The notes: a model not told the origin generated them from the sequence alone. Positions 26,076 to 35,124 are shown, numbered from the stretch's first letter. The stretch is 64,000 nucleotides of DNA from Kaistia defluvii (GCF_026343955.1 NZ_JAPKNI010000004.1:372001-436000); one strand, 5' to 3'. Made by a program: numbers and translations.

Positions 26076-26366
26076 TCAGGTCCGATCTGTCGGACGGCGG
26101 AGCAGCTGGCGATAGCCGCTCTGTGTCATCCAGCGCGCGCGGGCCAGATGGCTGTCATGGACCTGCCGGGCGCGCACTGGTTCCAGGGCGGGGTCGATAC
26201 CGAACAGAATGTTGACGGCTTCGGTCCATTCCGCCCCATCATCGGCCACATCGAGCAGCCGCATATAGAGCTTGATATGCGCGCGGTCATATTCGGTCAG
26301 CTCGTCGCTAACAGGTGCAATATCGTCGAAGGGGGGGAGCGGAGATGTCATGTCGCGGGTCGCCAC
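26076..26366 (-). CDS. QseM-like short DUF2285 protein (putative antiactivator)
   Basis: A 96-residue protein made of one DUF2285-type helical domain (DRAHIKLYMRLLDVADDGAE, then SHLARARWMTQSGYRQLLRR). In ICEMlSymR7A the short DUF2285 protein QseM binds and inhibits FseA and TraR. Here the gene is upstream of the fseA-like pair and follows an XRE regulator by 45 bp, a comparable arrangement. No TraR/LuxR-type gene is in the window, so FseA is the only visible candidate target. Confidence 0.65.
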   Translation of the reverse strand: MATRDMTSPLPPFDDIAPVSDELTEYDRAHIKLYMRLLDVADDGAEWTEAVNILFGIDPALEPVRARQVHDSHLARARWMTQSGYRQLLRRPTDRT

Positions 26367-26411
26367 AGAGCACAGGCCGCTGCAGCGGATCGATGATGCC
26401 GCCCGCGCCCG

Positions 26412-26678
26412 TCAGGCGTCATGGATCTGTCGGTGTCTCTTCTCCTCTTCCCCATGAACCAGCAATACTCCTTGCCCGCGATCCGTGGACAGGAGAACAA
26501 TCCCTGCTGTTTCAAGCGCCCGGCGCACCTGATCCCGCGTTGTCTCATACACCTCGAGCCGGTTCTCGGACTCAAGGCGTTTCAGGGCAGTCAGCGATAT
26601 TCGGGCCTTGTCAGCGAGCGTCTCCTGCGTCCAACCCAGCAACGCGCGTGCGGCCCGCGACTGTCGAGCGGTGATCAT
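26412..26678 (-). CDS. XRE-family helix-turn-helix regulator (QseC-like position)
   Basis: An 88-residue protein with a Cro/C1 HTH (SRAARALLGWTQETLADKAR, then SLTALKRLESE). It is the first gene of the leftward control cluster ahead of the QseM-like and FseA-like genes. An 18-bp perfect palindrome spans its start codon, suggesting autoregulation. In ICEMlSymR7A an XRE-type protein, QseC, controls qseM; the similarity here is in family and context only. Confidence 0.8.
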   Translation of the reverse strand: MITARQSRAARALLGWTQETLADKARISLTALKRLESENRLEVYETTRDQVRRALETAGIVLLSTDRGQGVLLVHGEEEKRHRQIHDA

Positions 26679-26688
26679 GCATGATCAC
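26671..26688. promoter_or_regulatory. 18-bp perfect palindrome over the XRE gene start
   Basis: GTGATCATGCATGATCAC is a perfect palindrome that includes the ATG at 26678-26676 and abuts the Shine-Dalgarno GGGAGG. A protein bound here, or the RNA hairpin it would form, could block translation or transcription of the regulator gene. Confidence 0.5.
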
Positions 26689-26997
26689 CTCCCATCGCGA
26701 CCGGCGCGCATTCCAGAACTACGGCTATTTTAGTCGCCTTCGCCCGATACGCCATACGAATTCGTCGAATCTGGCCAGGACGTTATCTACACGGCTGAGC
26801 ATGCAGTCCGTCTGATTCGCCTGCATGCCGCAATTGCAGCACTTGTGCTGGCCGCAGTGCCGACCAGCGCAAGATGATCCCCAAACGCTCCATGGGAAAT
26901 AATCGTGATATGTTTGGAGATCATTTTCTTTGCATTCTACACTGGATATGATACCTATCCAGATCAATGCAACAGGAATGATCCGTAAAGGCGCCAC
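26679..26997. other. divergent promoter region between the XRE gene and hipB
   Basis: A 319-bp gap between leftward and rightward operons. It carries the palindrome at its left edge and the hipB operator-like repeat at 26942-26962. The rest is AT-richer than the surroundings and shows no convincing gene. Confidence 0.5.
26942..26962. promoter_or_regulatory. candidate HipB operator
   Basis: CTGGATA (26942-26948) and TATCCAG (26956-26962) form a perfect 7-bp inverted repeat with a 7-nt spacer, 35 bp upstream of the hipB ATG. A TATGAT sequence, a good -10 candidate, lies inside it. HipB proteins repress their own operon from such repeats. Confidence 0.5.
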
Positions 26998-27318
26998 ATG
27001 AAGGCGGAAAAAGAAGCACTGGGGCTGATCGGCGACCATTTTCGCCGCGCGCGTCTTGCAGCGGGGCTGACCCAGGAGCAAGTGGCCGATCTTGCCGGCA
27101 TTTCGCGCCCGCGCTACCGCGACATCGAGACGGGAGCAGCGGCTGCGCGCACCACGACATTGATCAACATTGCCAGGGCGCTTGGGCTGGAAATGATGCT
27201 GGTTCCGCAGGCGATGGTGCCCGCCATCGAAGCGCTTTTGCGCCCCGATGCCGAGGACGATCATCCGGCCTTCAGCCCGCAACCGGAGAGCGACGATGAC
27301 AGCCGCCCGTACCGCTGA
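26998..27318 (+). CDS. hipB: HipB-type HTH antitoxin
   Basis: A 106-residue XRE HTH protein (residues 10-65: LTQEQVADLAGISRPRYRDI) with a flexible acidic C-terminus. It overlaps the hipA start by 23 bases, the usual antitoxin-toxin arrangement, and should neutralise HipA and repress the operon. The start ATG at 26998 is the first after the operator. Confidence 0.82.
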   Translation: MKAEKEALGLIGDHFRRARLAAGLTQEQVADLAGISRPRYRDIETGAAAARTTTLINIARALGLEMMLVPQAMVPAIEALLRPDAEDDHPAFSPQPESDDDSRPYR

Positions 27319-28537
27319 GACCATCACCGCGCTGGACGTGTTCCTGAACAGTGCGAAGGTTGGCACGATCGTCAGGACGCCGGGTGATTTCAACGCCTTC
27401 AGCCTTGATCCGGCCTATCGCGCGACCGGCGGCATCCCGGTTCTGAGCCTGTCCCTGCGCGCGGCATCAGGGGGCCTGCGCAAGGATCCGCGACCTGTCG
27501 CAGGCAGCCTGCCGCCCTTCTTTGCCAACCTGCTACCCGAAGACCGGCTGCGCGAGGCGATGGAAAAGCACCATGCGGGCAATGTGCGGCCGGGGAATGA
27601 TTTCGATCTCCTGGCAGCTCTAGGCGCGGATCTGCCGGGTGCCGTTCGGGTGCTGCCCAGTGACGGTCAACCGGGCATCGGGGCGGCCCCATCCCAAGGG
27701 CGGCCAAAAGCCCGCTTCTCGCTGGCGGGCGTGCAGATGAAGCTCTCGGTGATGAAGAACACCGGCAAGGGTGGCGGACTGACCTTGCCGCTCGGGGATG
27801 ACGAGGGCCAGTATATTGCAAAATTCCCCTCGACCGCCTTTCCGGGCGTGTCGGAAAACGAGTTTGCGAACCTCGCGCTTGCCGAAGCAATTGGCATGGA
27901 CGTGCCCGAGCGGGAACTGGTCAGCCGAGACCAGTTCGAGGGGATACCCGAAGAGTTCGAAACACTTGCCGAGGGGCTGGTTCTGCTCGTGCGGCGTTTT
28001 GATCGCGGGACAGACGGGCAGCGCATCCATATCGAGGATTTCGCGCAGGTTTTCGGCCTGTACCCGGCGCGCAAATATGATGGCGCCGCCTCCCACGACA
28101 TCGCCTCTGTGCTGAATGTTGCGATCTCGCCGTTCACCGCGCTGGAGTTTGTTCGGCGGCTGACCTTCTCGGTGGTCATGGGCAATGGCGACATGCACCT
28201 CAAGAACTGGTCGCTGATCTATCCGGGCGACGGCGACACGCCCGCTCTTGCACCGATCTACGACATGCTTTCGACCGTTCCCTATATTCCGGCAGATGGG
28301 CTGGCGCTGTCTCTGGGCGGCGAGCGAGCCTTCAAGGGCTTGGCTCCGGCCCGCTGGAAGACGTTTGCCAATCGGGCAAGGCTTCCCGAGCCAGCCGTGC
28401 TCAAGGCCGTTGTCGAGACGGTGCGGCGGATTGATGCGAAATGGTGGACACTGCCGGAACGCGAGTGGGTCCCCCCGCTCGTGCTGGAACGGATCGACGC
28501 CCATGTGAAAACCATGATCCCGATCCTGACCGGCTGA
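27296..28537 (+). CDS. hipA: HipA-type serine/threonine kinase toxin
   Basis: A 413-residue HipA kinase. HipA toxins phosphorylate aminoacyl-tRNA synthetases and cause growth arrest. The start at 27296 (MTAARTAETITALDVFLN) has a GGAGAG ribosome site. Visible kinase elements are RFSLAGVQMKLSV, the ATP-binding lysine region YIAKFPS, the catalytic loop VMGNGDMHLKNWSL and the metal-binding APIYDML. All key residues appear present, so the toxin is probably active. A strong terminator follows at 28592-28621. Confidence 0.9.
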   Translation: MTAARTAETITALDVFLNSAKVGTIVRTPGDFNAFSLDPAYRATGGIPVLSLSLRAASGGLRKDPRPVAGSLPPFFANLLPEDRLREAMEKHHAGNVRPGNDFDLLAALGADLPGAVRVLPSDGQPGIGAAPSQGRPKARFSLAGVQMKLSVMKNTGKGGGLTLPLGDDEGQYIAKFPSTAFPGVSENEFANLALAEAIGMDVPERELVSRDQFEGIPEEFETLAEGLVLLVRRFDRGTDGQRIHIEDFAQVFGLYPARKYDGAASHDIASVLNVAISPFTALEFVRRLTFSVVMGNGDMHLKNWSLIYPGDGDTPALAPIYDMLSTVPYIPADGLALSLGGERAFKGLAPARWKTFANRARLPEPAVLKAVVETVRRIDAKWWTLPEREWVPPLVLERIDAHVKTMIPILTG

Positions 28538-28591
28538 GCAGTTCCAGCCCGGACAGGTCACCGGGCCTGGCGGCTTTCCCGCGGGCACGGG

Positions 28592-28621
28592 AAAGGCCCC
28601 GACCTTGCGGTCGGAGCCTTT
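28592..28621. terminator. bidirectional terminator between hipA and DUF736
   Basis: AAAGGCCCCGACC (28592-28604) and GGTCGGAGCCTTT (28609-28621) form a 13-bp stem with one mismatch and a 4-nt loop. A/T runs at both ends fit termination of the convergent hipA and DUF736 transcripts. Confidence 0.75.
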
Positions 28622-28631
28622 GTTCCGCGCC

Positions 28632-28958
28632 TCAGTCGCCGCGGCGACCGTTGGGGCGGGACCAGATGAGGGAGAAGGTTTCGCCATCTTCTTCGTCGAA
28701 AAGGTTGGCGTAGATCGGAGCGTTGAAGCTTGGATCGTCCAGCTTGAGGCCCAGATAGTCGCGGCCCTCGTTGGAGCGCTTGGACCAGGCGGCACCGATT
28801 TCGGCGCGGCCGACCAGGACCCGGTGGCTGGGGGCGTTCTCGCCGGTGGCGCGCAGGTCGGGGATGATGCGCACGCCCTTGGCCTGGACGCTGAGGGTGA
28901 CAATGTCGCCGGTGAATTCGTTCAAGCCGGTCTTCTTGAAGGTGCCGATGGTTGCCAT
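28632..28958 (-). CDS. DUF736 family protein, second copy
   Basis: A 108-residue DUF736 protein (MATIGTFKKTGLNEFTGDIV, ending ETFSLIWSRPNGRRGD). It shares the domain with the copy at 21271-21606 but only moderate identity. It stands alone, convergent with hipA. Function is unknown. Confidence 0.85.
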   Translation of the reverse strand: MATIGTFKKTGLNEFTGDIVTLSVQAKGVRIIPDLRATGENAPSHRVLVGRAEIGAAWSKRSNEGRDYLGLKLDDPSFNAPIYANLFDEEDGETFSLIWSRPNGRRGD

Positions 28959-29616
28959 TTTAAGTCTCCGTTTTCCGTTTCCGAGCCCGCACCATTGCGG
29001 CCTCTATGGCGATCGACCGGCCGGAGACGAACGCTGGCGCACCCCCTCGGGGGCTGGACAGCACAGGAGGAACTTTCTTGTTCCGCGCGGAATGGCGGCT
29101 CCGCCGTCAGGGGAAGAAAGTTGTGACGACGCTGTTGCGCTAAAGCGGTCGAAGCGCATCGCGCTGCTCTTCGGCCAGATCAGGCTATTGAAGAGGCCGT
29201 TTGGAGCGGTCGAGACACGGGGGCTGAACGGAGATGTGGCAACCTTGAGGCTCCATCCGGATGACCAGACCGGAACCCACCCAGCCTATCTGTCATTCTG
29301 CGTTACAGACCGTGCGCATCCTTCCTCCCTGCCTGTCCCACCGACATCGCCCCAACCGGGTTCCCGGTTCAGTCCGTAAACGCTGGTGCGCTGACCGTCA
29401 TACGCTCCTTCGGGCCACGCTCGGGCTGCACCGCCGATCCGAATGTGTACACCGCAAGCCTGTCGGCCTCCCGATGAAGCCGGCAGATGACCCGCATGCA
29501 CATTGGTCCATCATCAACAGACGACTGTCGCTCGACCGCCCCAAAAGGGCCACTCCGCAGGCCGATCGCCTCCCGAATATGCAACACGCAGAGTAGCCGT
29601 CTCCTCCAATGAATGA
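28959..29616. other. gene-poor stretch downstream of the McrBC-like pair
   Basis: This 658-bp stretch holds the leader and promoter of the DUF736 gene at its left end and one weak leftward reading frame (29369-29587). The leader (about 28965-29040) resembles those of the DUF2493 gene at 36201 and the membrane protein gene at 35124, sharing a GCGGCCT..ATGGCGA block. I recognise nothing else. Confidence 0.5.
29369..29587 (-). CDS. possible small gene downstream of the DUF2357 nuclease
   Basis: A 72-residue GTG-started frame 29 bp after the nuclease stop, on the same strand, with codon usage like its neighbours and a GGAGGAG about 16 nt upstream. No domain is recognised. It could be a third gene of the restriction operon or a chance frame. 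Confidence 0.3.
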   Translation of the reverse strand: MLHIREAIGLRSGPFGAVERQSSVDDGPMCMRVICRLHREADRLAVYTFGSAVQPERGPKERMTVSAPAFTD

Positions 29617-32232
29617 TCAGAAGTTCGCGCCACAGTCCGGACAGACGACATTAGCCACATGGTCGGCAATTGTGAGGTGGTACGTCAACTGCAATCCGTT
29701 CTTATGTAATTCAGTGCCACATCCAAAGCAGGGTGTCCGCATTGACGTGGTTCCGCAGTCCGAACATCGGTAGAACCATTTGGCATTGCCGCGTTCGGTC
29801 CTTCCTTGCGTGACATCAGCAATGTCGTGAGCCTTGCCGCAGGCGATGCATAAGCTTGCATTGTACCGGCAGACGTCGGGTTTTTTGCCCCACTGATCTC
29901 CTTGCCCGGCTCCCTCCGCATTGATCCGCACGAATTCAGGCTCGGGAAACACCCCCTGAAGCTCGAGTGCAATAAGACGGCGCAAGTTAATAGTCGATGC
30001 GCCGGCGGAAACGGGATCCGCACCAAGTTGGATGCTGCCGTGAGCGTGACCCGTCGGGTGGTCCTGTCCGTAGTCACAGTCTCGGCTCCAGACCAACGGC
30101 GAAGTCCTATGGTCAACCGCTCCCTTTACGGGATGGAGGATGAAGACGCGGTCGCCATCCTGACCATAGTCCTTGGCGTCGACTAGAAGCGTCAGCATGT
30201 CGGCAAGTTCCCCATGCTTCCAACGCGTGCGGAACTTCGCATCCATTACGAGGCCGGAGTGCTGCCCGACAAAATTCCCGAAGATTGATGGGCGATAGTC
30301 CCATGCCAAATCATCCTTGGCTCTAAGGTTTCCTGCAGAGGTGGAGACTTTGAAGCGCAGCCGAAAATCCGGACGCCGTCCGTTCGCCAACACGGGCTCA
30401 ACATCCAGTTGCGCCGTCATACTGGGATGCTGACGTGTAAATTCAATCGTGAAACCTGTGGCTCTTGGTTCACTCGCTTGAGTCGAGAACGTCACGACAT
30501 GTTCAACCCAATCTGGCTGCGGGACAAAACGGAAGTCTTGCATCAGAACCGCGGCGATTTTGATCAGGCACCAGCGTTCGTAGAGCGCGCTGGCATGCAG
30601 GACGTTGATGCGTCCGAGCTTTTCGAGCGTATTTTCGCCAATGCCGGTGCTCTGCTCCAGGACCATGACTTTATGGAAGGCCGCCAGAGCGCCCGCATAG
30701 ATCGGATTCTGGACAAAACGCATGCCCATCGGAAACGATGAACTAACCGAAACTCCGAGACGATCCCATGAAGCATCCTGGTGACCTAGCGCGCTCTCTA
30801 TGGCATCGAGTGCGGCAGATGCGATTGCGCCCTCCTGAGCGCGAACATCAAACTGGCTTGCCCGGATAAGCGCGGTGTTTGCCTCCGAGCTATATTCGTG
30901 GCGCTCCTTGCTGCTGATGGCCCTGTGCCAGCCTTCTCGTTCGTATCGCAAGCGGGTGGCTACGCGTCGTTCAAGGACCGGCGATCGAGGTTGGACAGCC
31001 GAGACATTAGTAAAAGTCGCTCTGCGTCCCGCCTTGCCGTTCGCCGTGGTAAAGGGCCTGACACTCGCCTTGCCCACCAATACCAAGGAGAGGTCTTTGT
31101 CGATCCTCTGAGCCTCCCTTACGAGCTCATGAAGACCTTCGGGAAACTGGACCACACTGACCTGGAAGTGCTCGCCTGCGCTATTCGGGCTGTCGCCATC
31201 CAGATTTCGATAGAAAAGGCCTCCACCTTTCCCCTCATACTTCTTGCCTACCGAGAAGCGATACTCGCGTTCCGTTGATCGAGATAAGACCGAGCCGTCT
31301 GCCCAGTTGGCGATCGCGTCCATGTGTCGCCGGATATCGGCAAGCTGGTTGTCGAATATCTCCTGATCCACCTCGATCCGCGCGGTGGCGAGCAGATCTG
31401 CCGCCCGTGCCTTCTCTCTTGCAGAACGGGCGGCAAGATGCCCATGGTGACGCGACGACGAGCGCGCAATGGATTGCGCCACGCGTCGACAATGCTGAAC
31501 CAGTCCGCGCAGGTATCGATTCTCAGGAACGTCAGCGTTCTCCTGTGCCGAGCGCCCGGGGTAGAGATGTGCGCCAGGACGGCGCAGGACGGCACGAAAC
31601 GTCTCGGCATTCGGACGTAGGCGCGATTGATGAACCAGCGCCGTGACTTCCCGGATTTCCAGAGCAGGATGCTCGAGTATGCGGCCCGCAGCGTAGGCAA
31701 ACTCTCTGAGTGCATCGACAAGATCACGGCTGTAGTCGGCCCCCGCCTCACCTAGAGCCCCGGTCGGCTTCCCAATCGCGAGCCAGACCAGCTCGTCTTG
31801 AAAGTCGTCGAGATACTCCTGCGCATGGGCGCGATCGAGCTCGTTCGCGACGGCGTCGATGACCAGGTTCCGGGACGGTCCAAGCTCCACCGAGAAAGTC
31901 CCGAAGGAGCGGTGCATTTCAGAGAGATGTCGGCTGCTGGGCTTGCTCCAGCCGGTAGCGGGAATCCACCAGACAGCACCGTGCTCATCGAGCACCGGAA
32001 GCCATGGATGGCGTTCGCCATCGGCATCGACCGTCGCCGGTTCGACGCTCGCAAGTTGACCGGAGAGTTGAAGGCCGACCCATGGTGCGAAATTTCGGAA
32101 GATCGAAACCTCGGCATGCATCGTGCCATCATTCGCGGTATCGATCTCGATTGGATAAGTCGACACCTCGATCCGCCGGGCGATTCCGGGCGAGTCCCAA
32201 TCGATATCGAGATAGTGCGCCGACACCCCCAT
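29617..32232 (-). CDS. DUF2357 McrC-like nuclease with C-terminal zinc ribbons
   Basis: An 871-residue protein of the DUF2357 type, the nuclease partner of McrB-like ATPases in modification-dependent restriction. Near residues 660-700 it has a PD-(D/E)XK-like core with SGLVMDAKFRTRW, where the D and the K of DAK fit the active site. The last 100 residues carry four Cys pairs (CIACG, CSDCG, CFGCG, CPDCG) and so probably two zinc ribbons, not standard in McrC. It follows the ATPase gene by 8 bp, which indicates one operon. Restriction of modified or foreign DNA is inferred from the family. Confidence 0.78.
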   Translation of the reverse strand: MGVSAHYLDIDWDSPGIARRIEVSTYPIEIDTANDGTMHAEVSIFRNFAPWVGLQLSGQLASVEPATVDADGERHPWLPVLDEHGAVWWIPATGWSKPSSRHLSEMHRSFGTFSVELGPSRNLVIDAVANELDRAHAQEYLDDFQDELVWLAIGKPTGALGEAGADYSRDLVDALREFAYAAGRILEHPALEIREVTALVHQSRLRPNAETFRAVLRRPGAHLYPGRSAQENADVPENRYLRGLVQHCRRVAQSIARSSSRHHGHLAARSAREKARAADLLATARIEVDQEIFDNQLADIRRHMDAIANWADGSVLSRSTEREYRFSVGKKYEGKGGGLFYRNLDGDSPNSAGEHFQVSVVQFPEGLHELVREAQRIDKDLSLVLVGKASVRPFTTANGKAGRRATFTNVSAVQPRSPVLERRVATRLRYEREGWHRAISSKERHEYSSEANTALIRASQFDVRAQEGAIASAALDAIESALGHQDASWDRLGVSVSSSFPMGMRFVQNPIYAGALAAFHKVMVLEQSTGIGENTLEKLGRINVLHASALYERWCLIKIAAVLMQDFRFVPQPDWVEHVVTFSTQASEPRATGFTIEFTRQHPSMTAQLDVEPVLANGRRPDFRLRFKVSTSAGNLRAKDDLAWDYRPSIFGNFVGQHSGLVMDAKFRTRWKHGELADMLTLLVDAKDYGQDGDRVFILHPVKGAVDHRTSPLVWSRDCDYGQDHPTGHAHGSIQLGADPVSAGASTINLRRLIALELQGVFPEPEFVRINAEGAGQGDQWGKKPDVCRYNASLCIACGKAHDIADVTQGRTERGNAKWFYRCSDCGTTSMRTPCFGCGTELHKNGLQLTYHLTIADHVANVVCPDCGANF

Positions 32233-32240
32233 CGGACGGG

Positions 32241-34511
32241 TCAGCGCAGCCAGTAGTTGAGGATACCGTTGTTCCCATCCGCTAAGCGGATCATTCGTCC
32301 AAGGTCGCCGACGCAGCTTGCTTCGAGATCAAGGCTTGTGCCTTCGAAGCGCCCCGTCAGCTCGGTTCGCAACTCATCGATGAGTTCGCGGCGAGGACGA
32401 CCGCTGCCGGCGGGACGTGCGGTGTCGAAGGCGATCTTGGGGAGGATCTTGTGCTTGATAACATTGTCCAGCGCCTCGTCAGGGCCGATCCCGGTAGCCT
32501 CGGCCGCAATCATGTAACCTTGCGATTGGCGAATGGCGCGCAGTCCAAATTCCACACCGAGAGGGTCGAGATACTCACGCGATAGATGCGAGAGGAATGC
32601 CACTTTCTCATCATGACGGTCGAAGGCCGGATAGTCGCTGCGTACGCCAAAATCCTCTGGAGTCATCCGCAACTCTGCCAGATCCGAAGGCAGGCTTTGA
32701 TGAGCTGCCTGAACCTCGGCTTCGATCGCGTCCCAGTCTGCCAGCATCGGATTGCGGAACCGCACCACCTGCACGCGATCGAGCACCTTGGGCGAAAGCT
32801 GGTGCGTGGTATCGTCCATATTCACGGCGCCGAATATCCAGACGTTCTCAGGCAGGATGATCGAGGTCGGCATGCGCATCTGGGCCGCGAGCGAACGACG
32901 AAGGCGTCCATGATGCAGCAGCACGGATTCATTGTCCGCGAAACCACCAAGACGGTGCAATTCGGCATTGGCGCGATCGTCACGCAGCACCTCTTCGAGC
33001 GTGGCACCATCGCCAAGCCCTGAGCGACGGCGCGCCTCCGCCTCGACTTCGAGGAAGATGCCTTGTTCGACGACCACGTGGCGCTCCTCGTCGGCGGTGT
33101 ACAACGGGATCTGGGGAGCTTTGGAGCGATTCTCGAGCAGACTGAGAAAATCGGAGAAGTAGTGCTCCACGCGTGCCAGGTTCATTTCATCAAGGCAGAT
33201 GAAGTGCGGCACCAGCGGATTGCGCGCGGCAGCCTGCAATGCGAGTAGGAAAGGCGTCGCCTGATAGCTCCGCTGGATGGGGTTGAAATATCCGAGAAGA
33301 TCCTCCGGGCCAGTCCAGTTTGGCTTCACAGGGATAATCGTACAGGCACCACCGATCGCCTTAGCCGTCGCCCGCACGAGGCTTGTCTTACCAGATCCGG
33401 AATCACCGGCCAACACCACCAGGTCACGGGTGCGCAACAGCGCGAGGAAGTCACGAAGCTGGGGCTGCGAGTAGAGCAGGCCTTGTTGGGCCATCCGACA
33501 CTGCAGCAGCGGGGCGAGCTGGGCGAAGCCTCCGGGGAGCGCGTCGTTGAAGCTAATCCCTTCGCGTGCGTCTTCCATGGCGCCCAGATGAGGCAACAGC
33601 ACTGCCACGTCCTCGGCATCGGCCAGACCAAGTGCCACAAGCCGGTCGCCTTTCTCGGAGAGCAGCTCTTCTAGGCGGCGATAAGCGATTTCCATAGTCT
33701 GCTTCTCTTGTTCCACGGTTCGTTGGTAGGCAGCGAGGCGCTCTTGTTCGTCGCGAAGCTGGGATTGTACCTCGATCACACTGCGCTCGGCCTCATCGCG
33801 GCGCTGATAGTGCAAGGAAAGCTCGGCATCGACTTGGGCTTGGACCGCTGCGGCTTCTACTTCTGCCTGCCGACGCGCGGCTACCAGATTGTCGAGCGCC
33901 CTGTCATTTTCTACAAGACGGCGTGCAAGTTCCTCGTCTTCGTCAAGGACCAGCTTACGCAGGTAGTTTTCGATTTCACCGCGTGCCAACGTCGAAATGC
34001 GGCGCGCTGACTCGGGACCGGTCACCGCCACGTGCCAATCCACCGGGATTTCGCTCAGCGGTCGCAGCGTCGCTGAGCGAACATTCATAAGCCACGGATT
34101 CCGCTGTTTCTGACGTTCCGCGACCGGCGAGAGTTCAAGCTCTGCCACCGCCCACTGTCCACCGGATGCAGCAACCTGAGGGTCAATGACCCTGCGCGAG
34201 GGGCCTGGAGGCACAAATGCCGATGCTACGACGGCGTCCTTGTTGTCCATTGAGAGCGTAGGATAGTACAACCCAACGCCCTTCTCAGGATGCTCTATGT
34301 CGTCGAGGAACCAAAGCTCTCGCCCATCTGCCAGCGCCTTGAGCCATACGCGGCCTATGACACGGATGGGCTTGTCTTCAGGCAAGTCCCATACAAAACG
34401 CAATTCCTTGAGAAGGTCAGAAGGGCTACGCTCAATTGCTTCCTTGAGCGCATGATTTCCTCCGGCTGCTAAGCTTTCTGGATGTGGTTTTCCATTCTGA
34501 TGCTTTCTCAT
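32241..34511 (-). CDS. McrB-like AAA+ motor with internal coiled coil
   Basis: A 756-residue AAA+ protein of the McrB group. Residues about 195-290 are a long coiled coil rich in E, Q and R. The motor has Walker A (GDSGSGKTSLVRA, about 368), the McrB-typical PEDLLGYFNP, Walker B (ICLDEMNLARVEHYFSDFLS) and a sensor GAVNMDDTTHQLSP. It would form a ring and drive the DUF2357 nuclease. The start is uncertain: I used the ATG at 34511, but an ATG at 34565 and a GTG at 34574 are in frame. Confidence 0.8.
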   Translation of the reverse strand: MRKHQNGKPHPESLAAGGNHALKEAIERSPSDLLKELRFVWDLPEDKPIRVIGRVWLKALADGRELWFLDDIEHPEKGVGLYYPTLSMDNKDAVVASAFVPPGPSRRVIDPQVAASGGQWAVAELELSPVAERQKQRNPWLMNVRSATLRPLSEIPVDWHVAVTGPESARRISTLARGEIENYLRKLVLDEDEELARRLVENDRALDNLVAARRQAEVEAAAVQAQVDAELSLHYQRRDEAERSVIEVQSQLRDEQERLAAYQRTVEQEKQTMEIAYRRLEELLSEKGDRLVALGLADAEDVAVLLPHLGAMEDAREGISFNDALPGGFAQLAPLLQCRMAQQGLLYSQPQLRDFLALLRTRDLVVLAGDSGSGKTSLVRATAKAIGGACTIIPVKPNWTGPEDLLGYFNPIQRSYQATPFLLALQAAARNPLVPHFICLDEMNLARVEHYFSDFLSLLENRSKAPQIPLYTADEERHVVVEQGIFLEVEAEARRRSGLGDGATLEEVLRDDRANAELHRLGGFADNESVLLHHGRLRRSLAAQMRMPTSIILPENVWIFGAVNMDDTTHQLSPKVLDRVQVVRFRNPMLADWDAIEAEVQAAHQSLPSDLAELRMTPEDFGVRSDYPAFDRHDEKVAFLSHLSREYLDPLGVEFGLRAIRQSQGYMIAAEATGIGPDEALDNVIKHKILPKIAFDTARPAGSGRPRRELIDELRTELTGRFEGTSLDLEASCVGDLGRMIRLADGNNGILNYWLR

Positions 34512-34618
34512 GCTACTAGAGGATTCACCAGCGTTGCAGTCTTGATGCTTCCGCCGCCGGGACATGTGGCACACTTTTGCAGTATGATATTTTGAGGATC
34601 GATTTCATTCGTCTGTTT

Positions 34619-34646
34619 GACCACCGCGCTACCCAGCTACACCACG
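34619..34646 (-). other. tRNA-like 5' remnant
   Basis: On the minus strand this sequence contains GTGTAGCTGGGTAGCGCGGT, which resembles the D-arm half of an alphaproteobacterial tRNA-Pro. No anticodon arm or T-arm follows. It may be a relic of an old integration site at the outer edge of the McrBC-like module. Confidence 0.2.
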
Positions 34647-34683
34647 TCTCGTGACGTCACTCTCCACGACTACGCCCAGCATT

Positions 34684-35124
34684 TCAAGCACGAGCAAGGC
34701 TGGAGCCCGCAGGGCTGTTTGCCGCCATGCTCGCAACGCGCAGGAAAGCTGTCGCGCCTACCGCGACCGCACCGACCACCGAGAAGATGATCTGCCAGGT
34801 CTCGGACGGCATCATGTGTTTGACGATCCCCAGCGTAGCGTAAAACCCGGCCATGCCCGAAGGGGCGACGAACGCCAAAGCGATCAGCAGCCGTGCCCAG
34901 ATCGGGCGAACCAGCATGAGCAGACCCTGACCGACCGCCAGTGTCAGACCCGCGGCGATAAGACCGATGAGGATGCCGCCAAGCCAGCCAGCGCCCGTGC
35001 CATAGGCCCATATGCCTGCGTTCAGGCCGATAAAGAACGGCAGGGCGAAGACGGCGAGATTGAACAGCAGCCAGCACATGGTACCGATGGCTGCAATGGA
35101 AACAAGAATTCCGAGAATTATCAT
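34684..35124 (-). CDS. hypothetical integral membrane protein
   Basis: A 146-residue very hydrophobic protein with four or five predicted membrane helices and no recognised domain. The ATG at 35124 has GGAG nine bases upstream. It lies after the DUF2493 gene in the same direction. Function is unknown; membrane proteins at this position in related elements are annotated only as hypothetical. Confidence 0.65.
   Translation of the reverse strand: MIILGILVSIAAIGTMCWLLFNLAVFALPFFIGLNAGIWAYGTGAGWLGGILIGLIAAGLTLAVGQGLLMLVRPIWARLLIALAFVAPSGMAGFYATLGIVKHMMPSETWQIIFSVVGAVAVGATAFLRVASMAANSPAGSSLARA

Noticed and set aside
26725..27393. Minus-strand 222-residue frame over the hipB promoter and gene
   Set aside because: It covers a promoter region and the antisense of hipB; composition is atypical and no motif is present.
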